DNA from: Nonomuraea basaltis
GTDB taxonomy: Bacteria > Actinomycetota > Actinomycetes > Streptosporangiales > Streptosporangiaceae
DNA length: 64,000 nt
Assembly: GCF_005893125.1 (NCBI RefSeq)
Contig: NZ_VCJS01000002.1
Coordinates: 1-64,000, forward strand
Direction of reading: 5' to 3'
The notes under the pieces were generated by a model. It was not told the DNA's origin, did not search any database, and saw only the letters and a program-made list of their open reading frames with translations. Shown piece by piece: positions 17,312 to 26,538 of the stretch (its first letter is position 1; every line of letters starts with the position of its first letter). The translations under genes were made by a program, and so were the position numbers.

Positions 17312-18007
17312 ATGGGGACCATCGTCACCTACCAGCTCAAAAACTCCGTCGCCACGATCATCATGGACGACGGCAAGGTCAACGTGTTCTCGCTCCCGAT
17401 GGTCACCGAGCTAAGCGCCGCCCTCGACCAGGCGGCCGCCGACTCGGCGGTCGTGCTGCTCGGGGGCCGGGACGGGGTCTTGTCGGCCGGGTTCGACCTG
17501 GGGACGCTCAGCGCCGGCGGTGACGAGGCCGTCGCCATGGTGCGCGGCGGGTTCGAACTGGCGGCGCGGCTGCTGTCGTTCCCGACGCCCGTGGTCATCG
17601 CCTGCACCGGTCACGCGGTGGCCATGGGCGCGTTCCTGCTGCTGTCCGGGGACTACCGGGTGGGGGCGGCCGGGCCGTACCGGCTGGCCGCCAACGAGGT
17701 GGCGATCGGGATCACGATGCCGTACGCGGCGGTCGAGATCCTCCGGCAGCGGCTCACCCCCGCCTGCTTCACCCGGGCCGTGGCGCTGGCCGAGATCTTC
17801 TCCCCCGGCGACGCGGTCGCGGCCGGATTCCTGGACCGGGTGGTCGAGCCCGCCCGGGTTTGGGACGCCGCCCGCGCCACCGCGGAGTCGCTGAGCAAGC
17901 TGGACATGGGGGCGCACGCGGCGAGCAAGCTGCGCGCCCGGCAGCACGTGCTGGAGGCCGTACGCGCCGGGATCGAGAAGGAGTTCGGAGACGCGACCCT
18001 CCTCTAG
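17312..18007 (+). CDS. Crotonase-family protein (enoyl-CoA hydratase/isomerase type)
   Basis: A 231-residue crotonase-fold protein, slightly short for the family. The oxyanion-hole segments are seen at AGFDLGTLS and GHAVAMGAFLLLSGDYRVGA. The usual catalytic Glu positions are not clear: the segment NEVAIGITMPYAAVEILRQRL resembles the family's NEVxxGI group often annotated as enoyl-CoA hydratase with uncertain chemistry. The C-terminal trimerisation helices are present. A 100-bp fragment of this gene reappears at 19931 (see there). The 56-bp leader carries GGAAGAGG before the ATG. Confidence 0.85.
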   Translation: MGTIVTYQLKNSVATIIMDDGKVNVFSLPMVTELSAALDQAAADSAVVLLGGRDGVLSAGFDLGTLSAGGDEAVAMVRGGFELAARLLSFPTPVVIACTGHAVAMGAFLLLSGDYRVGAAGPYRLAANEVAIGITMPYAAVEILRQRLTPACFTRAVALAEIFSPGDAVAAGFLDRVVEPARVWDAARATAESLSKLDMGAHAASKLRARQHVLEAVRAGIEKEFGDATLL

Positions 18008-18179
18008 AGTCTGATGCGATCACCGCCTTCCTCGTCTTCCCGGCTGGACAGAACGGCGCCTGGGCGGTGGGCGGCGTCACGTCCGGCCTCCGGGAACTCG
18101 GCCTGCCGAAGCGATCAGCAGGATCGGTCGTATGGGACAGTGGGGGCCACCGGTCTCCACACGTTTTGAAGCGGGAGCT

Positions 18180-18500
18180 ATGGCGGCAGAGTTCGAGTTC
18201 GGCGATTACATCCTGGTGCAGGACGGCAGGACCCTCGAAGTCTTTCATCAGGGCCTGTCCGAGAGCAGGCGCTACCATGTGGCGTTTCTCGGGGTGGATG
18301 TCCAACCGCACGGCGACTGGTTCAAAGTTCACCTCGGCGCCAGGCGGGGCGACGACCAGGTCATCGGCGGGGTGAGACTGAAGATGGACGGAGAGCAGTT
18401 CGCACGTTTTCGTGATTTCATCGCCTTGGCCATCGCAGCACGCGACGGGGTGAGCACGCTGGGACCGGACAGCGCGGTGCCGGCGCGACGCCCGCACTGA
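18180..18500 (+). CDS. Hypothetical small protein
   Basis: A 106-residue soluble protein with predicted beta-strands (FEFGDYILVQDGRTLEVFHQG, RYHVAFLGVDVQPHGDWFKVHLG) followed by a helix (EQFARFRDFIALAIAARDG). The arrangement recalls small PH-like or bPH domains, but this is only a visual impression. The ATG at 18180 has GGGAG seven bases upstream; an earlier in-frame ATG at 18132 does not. No operon partner. Confidence 0.65.
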   Translation: MAAEFEFGDYILVQDGRTLEVFHQGLSESRRYHVAFLGVDVQPHGDWFKVHLGARRGDDQVIGGVRLKMDGEQFARFRDFIALAIAARDGVSTLGPDSAVPARRPH

Positions 18501-18576
18501 GGGTCACAGCCGCGCTCCGGTCGCCGATCCCTGAGCACACCACGCGCCCGTCACCTCGGCGGAGGCGAGAACGCGC

Positions 18577-19101
18577 CTAGACGACCGCCTCGACCGCCGC
18601 GACCACCCCGCCCGCCACCAGTCCCACCACCACGATCAGCGGGCTGCCCTTGGCACCCTCGACGAGGTGAAATTTCAGATCTCGATACTCGGGCATGCCC
18701 TCGGTGCCGGGCAGCACCATGAAACGCGGACGCAGCCCCGCGAAGATCAGCCAGTCGAGCACCACGAGGTCGAAGACGGACATCGTGCCGAACACGATCG
18801 CCGCGCAGACCGCCGCCGCCAGGAATCCCAGGTCGCCTCCCACCGTGGCTCTGAGGTGGAGGATCGCCACAGCCAGCAGGGGAAGAAAGCACAAACCCCA
18901 GAAGACCACTCCGACCCATAAGGCCACTCGCCGGCCGCGAGCGCTCCTCGGCCTGCCGTAGCGCTCCTGGATCGCGGGCGGGTAGTCGCCGAGCAGGAAG
19001 TCACGGCTCACGAGAAAGCCGGCGATCAGCGCGAGCGTGAACAGCACGCTGACCACGAGCCCGTACCCGACGCCGAGGCCGGCGACCGAACTCCACTGCA
19101 T
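18577..19101 (-). CDS. Hypothetical membrane protein
   Basis: A 174-residue protein with four clear hydrophobic helices (about residues 5-28, 60-82, 88-115, 155-172) and a charged cytoplasmic loop between the first two (YPPAIQERYGRP). I do not recognise a named function; similar unnamed proteins occur in actinomycetes beside TetR regulators. The ATG at 19101 begins just before the first helix. It is divergent from the TetR gene at 19193, which probably controls it. Confidence 0.75.
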   Translation of the reverse strand: MQWSSVAGLGVGYGLVVSVLFTLALIAGFLVSRDFLLGDYPPAIQERYGRPRSARGRRVALWVGVVFWGLCFLPLLAVAILHLRATVGGDLGFLAAAVCAAIVFGTMSVFDLVVLDWLIFAGLRPRFMVLPGTEGMPEYRDLKFHLVEGAKGSPLIVVVGLVAGGVVAAVEAVV

Positions 19102-19192
19102 GCGCGCTCCATTCGTAGGCGGAGCTCCTAGGATCACGCGCTCGCCCCATTAAAGTCAACATAGTGTGAAGTTCAACGGGAGTGGCTAACAT

Positions 19193-19855
19193 GTGCCGGT
19201 GTCCTCCACCACGGACGAAGAGCCCGACGTCCCGGTCAGGCGCCGCAGACGCCCTGCGTACCGATCGGGACGCCCGACGCTTACCAGGGAAGGAATCGCC
19301 AAGGCGGCCTTGGACGTGCTCGCCGACGGCGGACCGGCCGGCCTCACCATGCGGGCCGTCGCCGCGCGGCTCGGCGTCTCAGCGCGCGCCCTGTACAACT
19401 ACGTGACCGACCGCGACAGCCTGCTCCAGCTCATCGTCTCCGTCAGCCAGGCCGCACGTCCGGCCGCGAACTTCGACCCGGCCTGCTGGCAGGACAGCCT
19501 GCGCCACTACTGCCACGACCTGCGCGCCTGGTACCGCGCCCATCCCGGCCTGCTCGCCCTGGCCCGCGCAGAGGATCTGACCACGTTCGCCGCGCCCGAG
19601 ACCGACAAGGCCGTCGTCGACTTCTTCCTCGCCATCGGGCTCTCCGCGGAGGACGCCTACCGGGCCTGGGCCATCACCGTTCTCCAGGTGGCCGGCTTCG
19701 CCGAGATCTGGGACGGCTGGCACGACCGCCCTCCTCCGGGCACCGATCCGGCGGCCTGGCACCGGCACGAGCCGGCCACCGCCTCCACGGAGCCGGACCA
19801 GTTGTTCGAGTCAGCGCTGGACATGCTGGTCGCGGGGATCGCCGCCATGCGCTGA
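19193..19855 (+). CDS. TetR-family regulator
   Basis: A 220-residue repressor. An Arg-rich N-terminal arm (residues 13-30) precedes the HTH (AKAALDVLADGGPAGLTMRAVAARLGVSARALYNYVTDRDSLL, about 35-80). The C-terminal region is a TetR_C ligand domain with conserved WHDRPPPG near the end. GTG start with CGGGAG upstream. The 91-bp divergent region to the membrane gene contains two direct AGT(T)CAAC words (about 19154-19176) that could be operator half-sites. The ligand is unknown; the divergent membrane protein is the likely target. Confidence 0.85.
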   Translation: MPVSSTTDEEPDVPVRRRRRPAYRSGRPTLTREGIAKAALDVLADGGPAGLTMRAVAARLGVSARALYNYVTDRDSLLQLIVSVSQAARPAANFDPACWQDSLRHYCHDLRAWYRAHPGLLALARAEDLTTFAAPETDKAVVDFFLAIGLSAEDAYRAWAITVLQVAGFAEIWDGWHDRPPPGTDPAAWHRHEPATASTEPDQLFESALDMLVAGIAAMR

Positions 19856-19930
19856 CCGGCCTGCGCCGGCGACTGCTCCTTGCCCAGATGTCCGTCCCGG
19901 CCCGTGCCGGTCAGCCGGCCCACGCAGGGG

Positions 19931-20030
19931 CGGGGTCTTGACGGGCGGGTTCGACCTGGGGGCGCTCAGTGCCGGCGGTGACGAGGCCCTTGCCATGATG
20001 CGCGGCGGGTGGGAGCCGGCGGCGTCGCTC
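19931..20030 (+). pseudogene. Fragment of a crotonase gene, duplicated from the neighbour at 17312
   Basis: This 100-bp stretch aligns without gaps to 17473-17572 inside the crotonase gene; my hand alignment gives 86 identical bases. It keeps the reading frame (GFDLGALSAGGDEALAMM...) until a TAG near 20053, but has no start and only about 33 family residues. It lies between the TetR and ArsR genes. It is a remnant of a second, diverged crotonase copy, or a partial duplication. Confidence 0.85.
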
Positions 20031-20033
20031 ATA

Positions 20034-20047
20034 TCGGAATCGTCCGA
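20034..20047 (+). promoter_or_regulatory. Dyad upstream of the ArsR gene
   Basis: TCGGA, four bases, TCCGA. It lies 31 bp before the ArsR start, within the probable promoter. The same pentamers, in the opposite order, flank five bases at 20589-20603 before the LLM oxidoreductase gene. They may be operator sites of the ArsR protein; this is inference. Confidence 0.35.
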
Positions 20048-20077
20048 AACGTAGGCAATGACCTATATCCTGGGCCT

Positions 20078-20410
20078 ATGGCGGAGACTGCGGATGCACC
20101 GGATCTCGACGTGGTCTACGCGTTGCGGGCACTGTCGAACCCGATGCGACTTCAGCTGCTGTCGTGGTTGCGCGAGCCGGAGCGTCACTTCTCGCTGGAG
20201 GGAGCGATCGCCGACCCGGTCGAAGTGGGGGTCTGCGTGAGCCACATCCAGGCCAAGGTGGGGCTGGCCCAGTCGACGGTGTCGGCGTACATGGCCGAAC
20301 TGCAGCGAGCAGGCTTGGTGCGGGCGACGCGAGTGGGCAAGTGGACCCACTACAAGCGCGATGAGCAGCGCATTGCCGAGCTCGTGACCGTGCTCGGGCA
20401 GACGCTCTAG
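20078..20410 (+). CDS. ArsR-family winged-helix regulator
   Basis: A 110-residue stand-alone HTH protein. The fold is clear: ALRALSNPMRLQLLSWL, the recognition helix in GLAQSTVSAYMAELQRAGLV, and the wing RVGKWTHYKRDEQRI. A single Cys (VGVCVSH) is present, but no CxC metal pair, so it need not sense metals. ATG start at 20078. The LLM oxidoreductase 220 bp downstream is the most likely partner; similar ArsR/LLM pairs exist in actinomycetes. Confidence 0.85.
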   Translation: MAETADAPDLDVVYALRALSNPMRLQLLSWLREPERHFSLEGAIADPVEVGVCVSHIQAKVGLAQSTVSAYMAELQRAGLVRATRVGKWTHYKRDEQRIAELVTVLGQTL

Positions 20411-20588
20411 GGCTGCGGCGTCGCGTGACGCCGCGCACCTGCTGGACGTGACGATGGACACGGTTCAGTTCTTTCCGTAACCAGCGCTCGAGCATGGGGT
20501 CCGACGGTCCGCCTGGCAACGTCGTTGCTCCTGACCCACTACATCGAAGCCCGAGCGGGTTGCACATCACATCGTCATTCTGCGATAG

Positions 20589-20603
20589 TCCGATATGTTC
20601 GGA
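20589..20603 (+). promoter_or_regulatory. Inverted repeat before the LLM oxidoreductase gene
   Basis: TCCGA-TATGT-TCGGA, a perfect 5+5 dyad 28 bp upstream of the start codon, in a position that would overlap a promoter. Shares its arms with the dyad at 20034-20047. Confidence 0.4.
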
Positions 20604-20630
20604 TCGGCGACGTACATGAGGAGATGTTCG

Positions 20631-21527
20631 ATGGGCACCATCGATGGCCTGGATCTTGGGACGTTCGGGGTATGGACCTTTGACTTCGAGGAGCAGCCGG
20701 CCGCGCAGATGCGCGAGTCGATTCAGGAACTCGAGGGGCAGGGATGGCGGGCGTTCTGGATTCCGGAGCTCCTCGGGCGCGAGGCGCTCACGCACGCCGG
20801 CTATCTGCTCTCCTGCACCGAGCAGATGCACATCATCAACGGCATCGCACAGATCTGGTCGCGCGAAGCCCGGTGGACGTACGGGGCCGGCCTCCTTTTG
20901 GCCGACGCCTATCCCAATCGGCACGTGCTCGGTCTGGGATTCGGCGGCCCGCGGCCTGGGACCAAGCCCATGGCGGCGATGATCAAGTATCTCGACGAGT
21001 TGGATGCGGCCGAGACGCCCAACCCCATGCCCAAGGCTCCGATGCACCGCATACTGGCCGCGTATGGGCCCAAGATGATCGAGCTGGCTCGCGACCGCTC
21101 CGCCGGCGCCCACGTCTACCACGCCAACGTGGCACACACCGCGCAGACGCGGGAGATCCTCGGGCCGGACGCGTTCCTGGGCGTCGAACACGCGGTGCTG
21201 TTCGAGTCCGACCCCGGCAAGGCCCGCGAGATCGCGCGCAAGCACCTGCACACCTACCTGAACGCCAAGTACAACATCGCGAAGTTCCGCCGGCTGGGCT
21301 ACTCGGAGGAGGAGCTCACCAACGGCGGCAGCGACCGCTTCGTCGACGACCTTGTGTTCTGGGGCGACCTGGACACCATCGCGGAGAAGCTCCACGCCCA
21401 TGTCGAGGCCGGCGCCGATCATGTCGGCGTGCAGGTGATCGGGATCGAGCCGGGCCGGTCCGCGATGCCGTACTGGCGCATGCTCGGCGACGCGCTCCTG
21501 CGTCCACTTCCCTCTGGCCGTCCCTAG
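20631..21527 (+). CDS. LLM-class flavin or F420-dependent oxidoreductase
   Basis: A 298-residue TIM-barrel protein of the luciferase-like family. Typical segments: LGTFGVWTFDFEEQPAAQMRE, GWRAFWIPE, INGIAQIWSREARW, and the C-terminal GDLDTIAEKLHAHVEAGADHVGVQVIG. The pattern fits the actinobacterial group annotated as probable F420-dependent oxidoreductases. The substrate is unknown. I chose the ATG at 20631 because GAGGAG (20618-20623) is at a good distance; an earlier in-frame ATG would overlap the operator-like dyad. Likely controlled by the upstream ArsR protein. Confidence 0.87.
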   Translation: MGTIDGLDLGTFGVWTFDFEEQPAAQMRESIQELEGQGWRAFWIPELLGREALTHAGYLLSCTEQMHIINGIAQIWSREARWTYGAGLLLADAYPNRHVLGLGFGGPRPGTKPMAAMIKYLDELDAAETPNPMPKAPMHRILAAYGPKMIELARDRSAGAHVYHANVAHTAQTREILGPDAFLGVEHAVLFESDPGKAREIARKHLHTYLNAKYNIAKFRRLGYSEEELTNGGSDRFVDDLVFWGDLDTIAEKLHAHVEAGADHVGVQVIGIEPGRSAMPYWRMLGDALLRPLPSGRP

Positions 21528-21609
21528 AACCCCGAGACACCGTCCTATCGAAGACACCGGCCGGCCGAACCTCGTTCCGGCCGACCCGCGGCTGCGGACC
21601 CGGGCAGGC

Positions 21610-22629
21610 TTACCGAGGCGCGGGGAGTTCGCCCGATCCCCGTACGATCAAGCGGGTAGGCACCAGGGACCTGCGGGCCTTCGACTTGTCGCCGTCCAGG
21701 CGGGACAACATCAGTTCCGCCGCCACCACCCCCAACCCCGCCGCGTCCTGGGCCACGACCGTCAGCGGTGGGTCTAAACACTCCGCCAAGGGGATGTCGT
21801 CGAAGCCGACCAATGCCACATCTCTGCGCCCCGACCGCGACAGCGCCACCACCGCCCCCATCGAGGCGAAGTTGTTGGCCGCGAAGAGGGCGGTCGGCGG
21901 GTCGGCGAGGGCGAGGAGGCGCATCGTGGCGGCCACCGCGGCCTCCTGGTCGTGGCCGCTCTCCACCAAGGCACGGTCGAACGGAAGGCCGGCCTGGTCG
22001 AGGGCGTCGCGGTAGCCCTGGAAGCGTTCGCGGCGGGTGTAGAGGGTTACGGGCAGGTCGCCGATGAAGCCGATCCGGCGGTGGCCGTGGGTGATCAGGT
22101 GGGCGATTCCGGCCCTGGCGCCGTCCCGGTTGGCGGTGACCACGCAGTCGGCCGTCAGCCCGACGGCGGGGCGGTCGAGGAAGACGATGGGCAGGCCGGC
22201 CACCCGCTCGGTACGCAGGTGGCGATGGTCGCTGGCGGCCGACGGGACCACCATGAGAGCGCTCACCCTGCGGGCCAGGAACGTCGCGATCAGCGACTGC
22301 TCCAGGTCGGCCGTCTCGCTGGAGGAGCCGACGATGAGGGTGAGGCCGCGGGCGCGGACGACGCTCTCGACGCCGCCCGCCACCGCCCCGAAGAACGGGT
22401 TGCCCATCTCGGGGATGACCAGGCCGATCGCGGCGTCCCGCGCGCCGACCCGCATGTTGCGGGCCATCAGGTTGGGCTGGTAGCCCAGCTTCCTGACGGC
22501 CTCCATGACGCGCTCGCGGGTTTCCACGGCCACCGGGCCGTCGTCGTTCAGCACCCGCGAGACGGTCTTCGCTGTGACCCCGACCTCACGCGCCACATCA
22601 GTCATTGTCGGACGCCGCATTTCGCCCAT
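21610..22629 (-). CDS. LacI-family regulator of the sugar ABC operon
   Basis: A 339-residue repressor. HTH at about residues 9-28 (MTDVAREVGVTAKTVSRVLND), hinge helix (YQPNLMARNMR), then a periplasmic-binding-protein-like effector domain (GLVIPEMGNPFFGAVAGGVE, FLDRPAVGLTADCVVTAN, VGFDDIPLAECLDPPLTVV). It is the fourth gene on this strand after binding protein, permease and ATPase and begins 21 bp past the ATPase stop, so it is probably cotranscribed. Start is uncertain between ATGs at 22629 and 22620. Its likely operators are the palindromes at 25455-25486. Confidence 0.92.
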   Translation of the reverse strand: MGEMRRPTMTDVAREVGVTAKTVSRVLNDDGPVAVETRERVMEAVRKLGYQPNLMARNMRVGARDAAIGLVIPEMGNPFFGAVAGGVESVVRARGLTLIVGSSSETADLEQSLIATFLARRVSALMVVPSAASDHRHLRTERVAGLPIVFLDRPAVGLTADCVVTANRDGARAGIAHLITHGHRRIGFIGDLPVTLYTRRERFQGYRDALDQAGLPFDRALVESGHDQEAAVAATMRLLALADPPTALFAANNFASMGAVVALSRSGRRDVALVGFDDIPLAECLDPPLTVVAQDAAGLGVVAAELMLSRLDGDKSKARRSLVPTRLIVRGSGELPAPR

Positions 22630-22650
22630 TTTACGGCTCACGATCTTCAA

Positions 22651-23462
<812 letters not shown>

Positions 23463-23466
<4 letters not shown>

Positions 23467-24434
23467 CGGTTCCTCCTTCGGGAGAGCTGGTCGACCGCGA
23501 CGGCGAGGATCACCAGGATGCCGGTGATGAGCGTCTGATAAATCGACGGTACGCCCATCAGCTGCAGGCCGTTGCGGAAGACCCCCACGATGAGGGCGCC
23601 CACCAGCGTGCCGATCACCAGCCCGCGGCCGCCGAACAGGCTCGTCCCGCCGAGCACGACGGCGGTGATGCTGTCGAGGTTGTCGGTCTGGCCGGCCTGC
23701 GGGTCGCCGACGCCGGTGCGGGAGACGAGCAGCAGGGCGGCGATGCCGTAGACGAAGCCGGCCAGCGTGTAGACGCCCACCGTCAGCCGCCGCGTCCTGA
23801 TGCCGGTCAGCCGGGCGACCTCGGGACTGTTGCCGAGCGCGTACACGTGCCGGCCCCACGCCGTGGACCCCAGCAGGTACGCGAACAGCAGGAACAGCAG
23901 GATCGTCAGCAGCGACCCGTACGTGACGTTCGTCTGCCCGATCGGGAACGTCTGCCCCAGGAACGTCAGCAGCGCCGGCAGGTCCGTCACCGTCTGCTCG
24001 TTGGAGTAGATGTGCGTGAGCGCGAAGGCCACGTTCAGCATGCCGAGGGTCACGATGAACGGCGGCAGCGAGATCTTCATCACCAGCAGCCCGTTGACCA
24101 GCCCGAACCCGGCGCACACCGCGAGCCCGGCGGCCACCGCGAGCAATGGCGGCAGGCCGCTCTCCACAGCCAGCTTGGTCATCACGATCCCGCCGAACGC
24201 CATGATCGCGCCGCAGGCCAGGTCGATGCCCGCGGTGAGGATGATCAAGGTCTGCCCGATGGCGAGCGTGCCGACCACCATGACCTGCTGGATGATCAGC
24301 GAGAAGTTCCCGCCGGTGAAGAACTGGTCGGAGTTGACCCCGAAGAACACGCAGGCCAGCAGGAGCGCGGCCGTGGGCCCCGCGACGGGTGTACTGATCA
24401 GGCGGCGCGGCAGCGTCGCTTCCATGACGGCCAT
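23463..24434 (-). CDS. Sugar ABC transporter permease (FrcC/RbsC-like)
   Basis: A 323-residue inner-membrane permease of the ribose/fructose/xylose family with eight to ten hydrophobic helices. Signature segments are present: GQTLIILTAGIDLACGAIMAFGG, VNGLLVMKISLPPFIVTLGML, and GDPQAGQTDNLDSITAVVLGGTSLFGGRG. The start lies 1 bp after the stop of the binding-protein gene and its own stop overlaps the ATPase start, so the three are coupled. It would form the membrane channel for a monosaccharide. Confidence 0.92.
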
Positions 24435-24435
24435 G

Positions 24436-25428
24436 TCAGCCCCAGCAGTTTTCCAGGCCGAAGGCGGTGTCCTTGGACTCGACCCCGGAGACGGCCTTGT
24501 CGGTGATCAGCGTGACGCCGGTGTCGGTGTAGCCGGAGGCCTTCTTGCCGGTCTTGGCGAACTCGGACACCGCCTTGACGCCGTCCTCGGCCATCTTGAG
24601 CGGGTACTGCTGGCTCGTGGCGATGATCTGTCCGGACTGCACGGCCTTGACGCCGGTACAGCCGCCGTCCACGGACACGATCAGCACCTCCTTCTCGCGG
24701 CCCTTGGCCTTCAACGCGGTGAACGCGCCGAGCGCGGCCGGCTCGTTGATGGTGTAGACGAGGTTGATGTCGGGGGCCTTCTGCAGGCAGTTCTCCATCG
24801 CGGTCTGGCCCTTGGCCTGGTCGCCGCGGGTGTCCTGGGAGCAGACGATGGACGGGTCGCCCTCCTGGATGCCGTACCCCTTCAGGAACCCGTCGTGCCT
24901 GAGCTGGCCGACCGAGATGCCGGGCGCCAGGTCCAGCGTCGCGATCTTGGCGGGCTTGCCCGCCATGGCGGCCTTGGCGTACTGGCCGATCAGCTCGCCC
25001 GCCTTGAGGTTGTCGGTGGCGAACAGCGCGTCCGTGGCGTCCTGCGGCTCGGTGGGCGTGTCGAGCGCGATCACGAGCACGCCCGCGTCACGTGCCTTCT
25101 TGATGGCCGGGACGATGGCCTTGGTGTCGCTCGGCGTGATGAGGATGCCCTTCACTCCGGCGGCGACCATGTTCTCGATGGCGGTGATCTGGGCGGCGTT
25201 GTCGCCGTCGAACTTGCCCGCGGCGCCCATCAGCTCCATGCCGTTGGCCTGGGCGGCCTTCTGCGCGCCCTCCTTCATCTTGACGAAGAACGGGTTCGTC
25301 TCGGTCTTGGTGATGAGGCCGACCTTGGGCGTGGTGGTGGTGCCTTGCCCACCGCCCTCGCTGCCGCCGCCGCAGCCGGTGACGAGAAGCGCGGTGGCCA
25401 GGATGCCGGCCGAGAGCTTTGCATTCAT
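24436..25428 (-). CDS. Sugar ABC transporter substrate-binding lipoprotein (FrcB-like)
   Basis: A 330-residue lipoprotein with lipobox LLVTGC. The mature part is a type I periplasmic-binding fold of the ribose/fructose group: [59 protein letters not shown], and [19 protein letters not shown]. Sequence style matches fructose-binding FrcB proteins, and the divergent PfkB kinase supports a fructose-like substrate, though ribose or another hexose cannot be excluded. First gene of the operon; controlled from 25429-25576. Confidence 0.9.
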   Translation of the reverse strand: MNAKLSAGILATALLVTGCGGGSEGGGQGTTTTPKVGLITKTETNPFFVKMKEGAQKAAQANGMELMGAAGKFDGDNAAQITAIENMVAAGVKGILITPSDTKAIVPAIKKARDAGVLVIALDTPTEPQDATDALFATDNLKAGELIGQYAKAAMAGKPAKIATLDLAPGISVGQLRHDGFLKGYGIQEGDPSIVCSQDTRGDQAKGQTAMENCLQKAPDINLVYTINEPAALGAFTALKAKGREKEVLIVSVDGGCTGVKAVQSGQIIATSQQYPLKMAEDGVKAVSEFAKTGKKASGYTDTGVTLITDKAVSGVESKDTAFGLENCWG

Positions 25429-25454
25429 GCGCGGTTCCTATCAGGGATGATTCA

Positions 25455-25486
25455 ATGTCATCGTTGACATATGTCAACGTTGACAT
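25455..25486. promoter_or_regulatory. Twin LacI-type operators between the sugar importer and the kinase
   Basis: Two 16-bp sites lie side by side: ATGTCATCGTTGACAT (25455-25470, one mismatched pair) and ATGTCAACGTTGACAT (25471-25486, perfect palindrome with the central CG typical of LacI-family operators). Their junction creates a further perfect palindrome, GTTGACATATGTCAAC (25463-25478). They lie 27 bp from the importer operon start and about 90 bp from the kinase start, so one repressor could control both directions. The protein at 21610 is the natural candidate. Confidence 0.75.
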
Positions 25487-25576
25487 CCGCTGTGCTGCGA
25501 TGATGGACTCCGATCCGAGAAACGTCAATGCCCCTGTGCCGTAACAAATTGGCAACGTGCCAGAAAGGCAGGTCCG

Positions 25577-26515
25577 ATGATCGCTGTCCTGGGCGAGTGC
25601 GTCGCCGACGGCTTCACCGACCGGCGTCCCGCCGACGCGGCGGCCGGGTTGGCGTTGCGGGTGCTGCCCGGCGGCGGGCCCGCCAACACCGCCGTGGCGC
25701 TGGCGCGGCTCGGCACCCCCACGCGCTTCCTCGGCCGGATCTCCGGCGACGTGTTCGGCGGGCTGTTCCGCGAGCACCTCGCCTCATCGGGCGTGGACCT
25801 GTCGGCGTCCGTGGAGGCCGGGGAGCCGAGCACGCTCGCGGTCGCGGCTTTGGATCCCGGCGGCCAGGCCGCGTACACGTTCTACGCCGCGGGCACCGCC
25901 GACTGGCAGTGGACCCCGCACGAGCTGGCCCTGTCCCGCCTGGGCGGGGCCGCCTGCCTGCACACCGGATCGCTGGCGCTGGTCAGGGAGCCCGGCGGGG
26001 CGGCGGTCGAGGAGTTCGCGCGGGCCGCCGCCGAGCGCGCCACGATCTCCATCGACCCGAACGTCCGCCCCAGCCTCGCCTCCAGGGACGACTACCGCGT
26101 CACCCGGTGGTGCGAGTGGACCGACATCCTCAGGCTCAGCGATGACGACCTCGAATTCCTGCTGCCGGGCGTCCCGATGGAACGCGCCTGCGACACCTGG
26201 CACGCCGCCGGCGCCCGCCTGATCGTCATCACCCGGGGCGCGGACGGCGCGCTGGTGTCACTCGACGGGGAGCGGGCCACGGTGCCGGCGCCGGAGGTCG
26301 AGGTGGTCGACACGGTCGGCGCGGGCGACTCCTTCACGGCCGGGCTGCTGCACCATCTCGGCGCGAAGGAGCTGCTGGGCGGCCGCCTCGACGCCCTCGA
26401 CCTGCCCACGGCCGTGGAGGCGGCGATGTTCGCGGCGCGGGTCTCGGCGCTGACGTGCTCGGTCGCCGGCGCCAACCCGCCCTGGGCGCGCCAGCTGGCC
26501 GCCGCGAACCGGTGA
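25577..26515 (+). CDS. PfkB-family carbohydrate kinase (fructokinase-like)
   Basis: A 312-residue sugar kinase. The N-terminal GGGPANTAVALARLG is the first PfkB signature, and the ATP/anion-hole motif VDTVGAGDSFTAGLL with the catalytic Asp is near residue 250. Length and motifs fit fructokinases, although 2-keto-3-deoxygluconate or ribo-kinases share them. It is divergent from a fructose-type importer, an arrangement close to the rhizobial frcBCAK set, which favours phosphorylation of the imported sugar. ATG start with AGAAAGG upstream. Confidence 0.88.
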   Translation: MIAVLGECVADGFTDRRPADAAAGLALRVLPGGGPANTAVALARLGTPTRFLGRISGDVFGGLFREHLASSGVDLSASVEAGEPSTLAVAALDPGGQAAYTFYAAGTADWQWTPHELALSRLGGAACLHTGSLALVREPGGAAVEEFARAAAERATISIDPNVRPSLASRDDYRVTRWCEWTDILRLSDDDLEFLLPGVPMERACDTWHAAGARLIVITRGADGALVSLDGERATVPAPEVEVVDTVGAGDSFTAGLLHHLGAKELLGGRLDALDLPTAVEAAMFAARVSALTCSVAGANPPWARQLAAANR

Positions 26516-26538
26516 TCGCGGTCGTCGTCGCCGACCGG

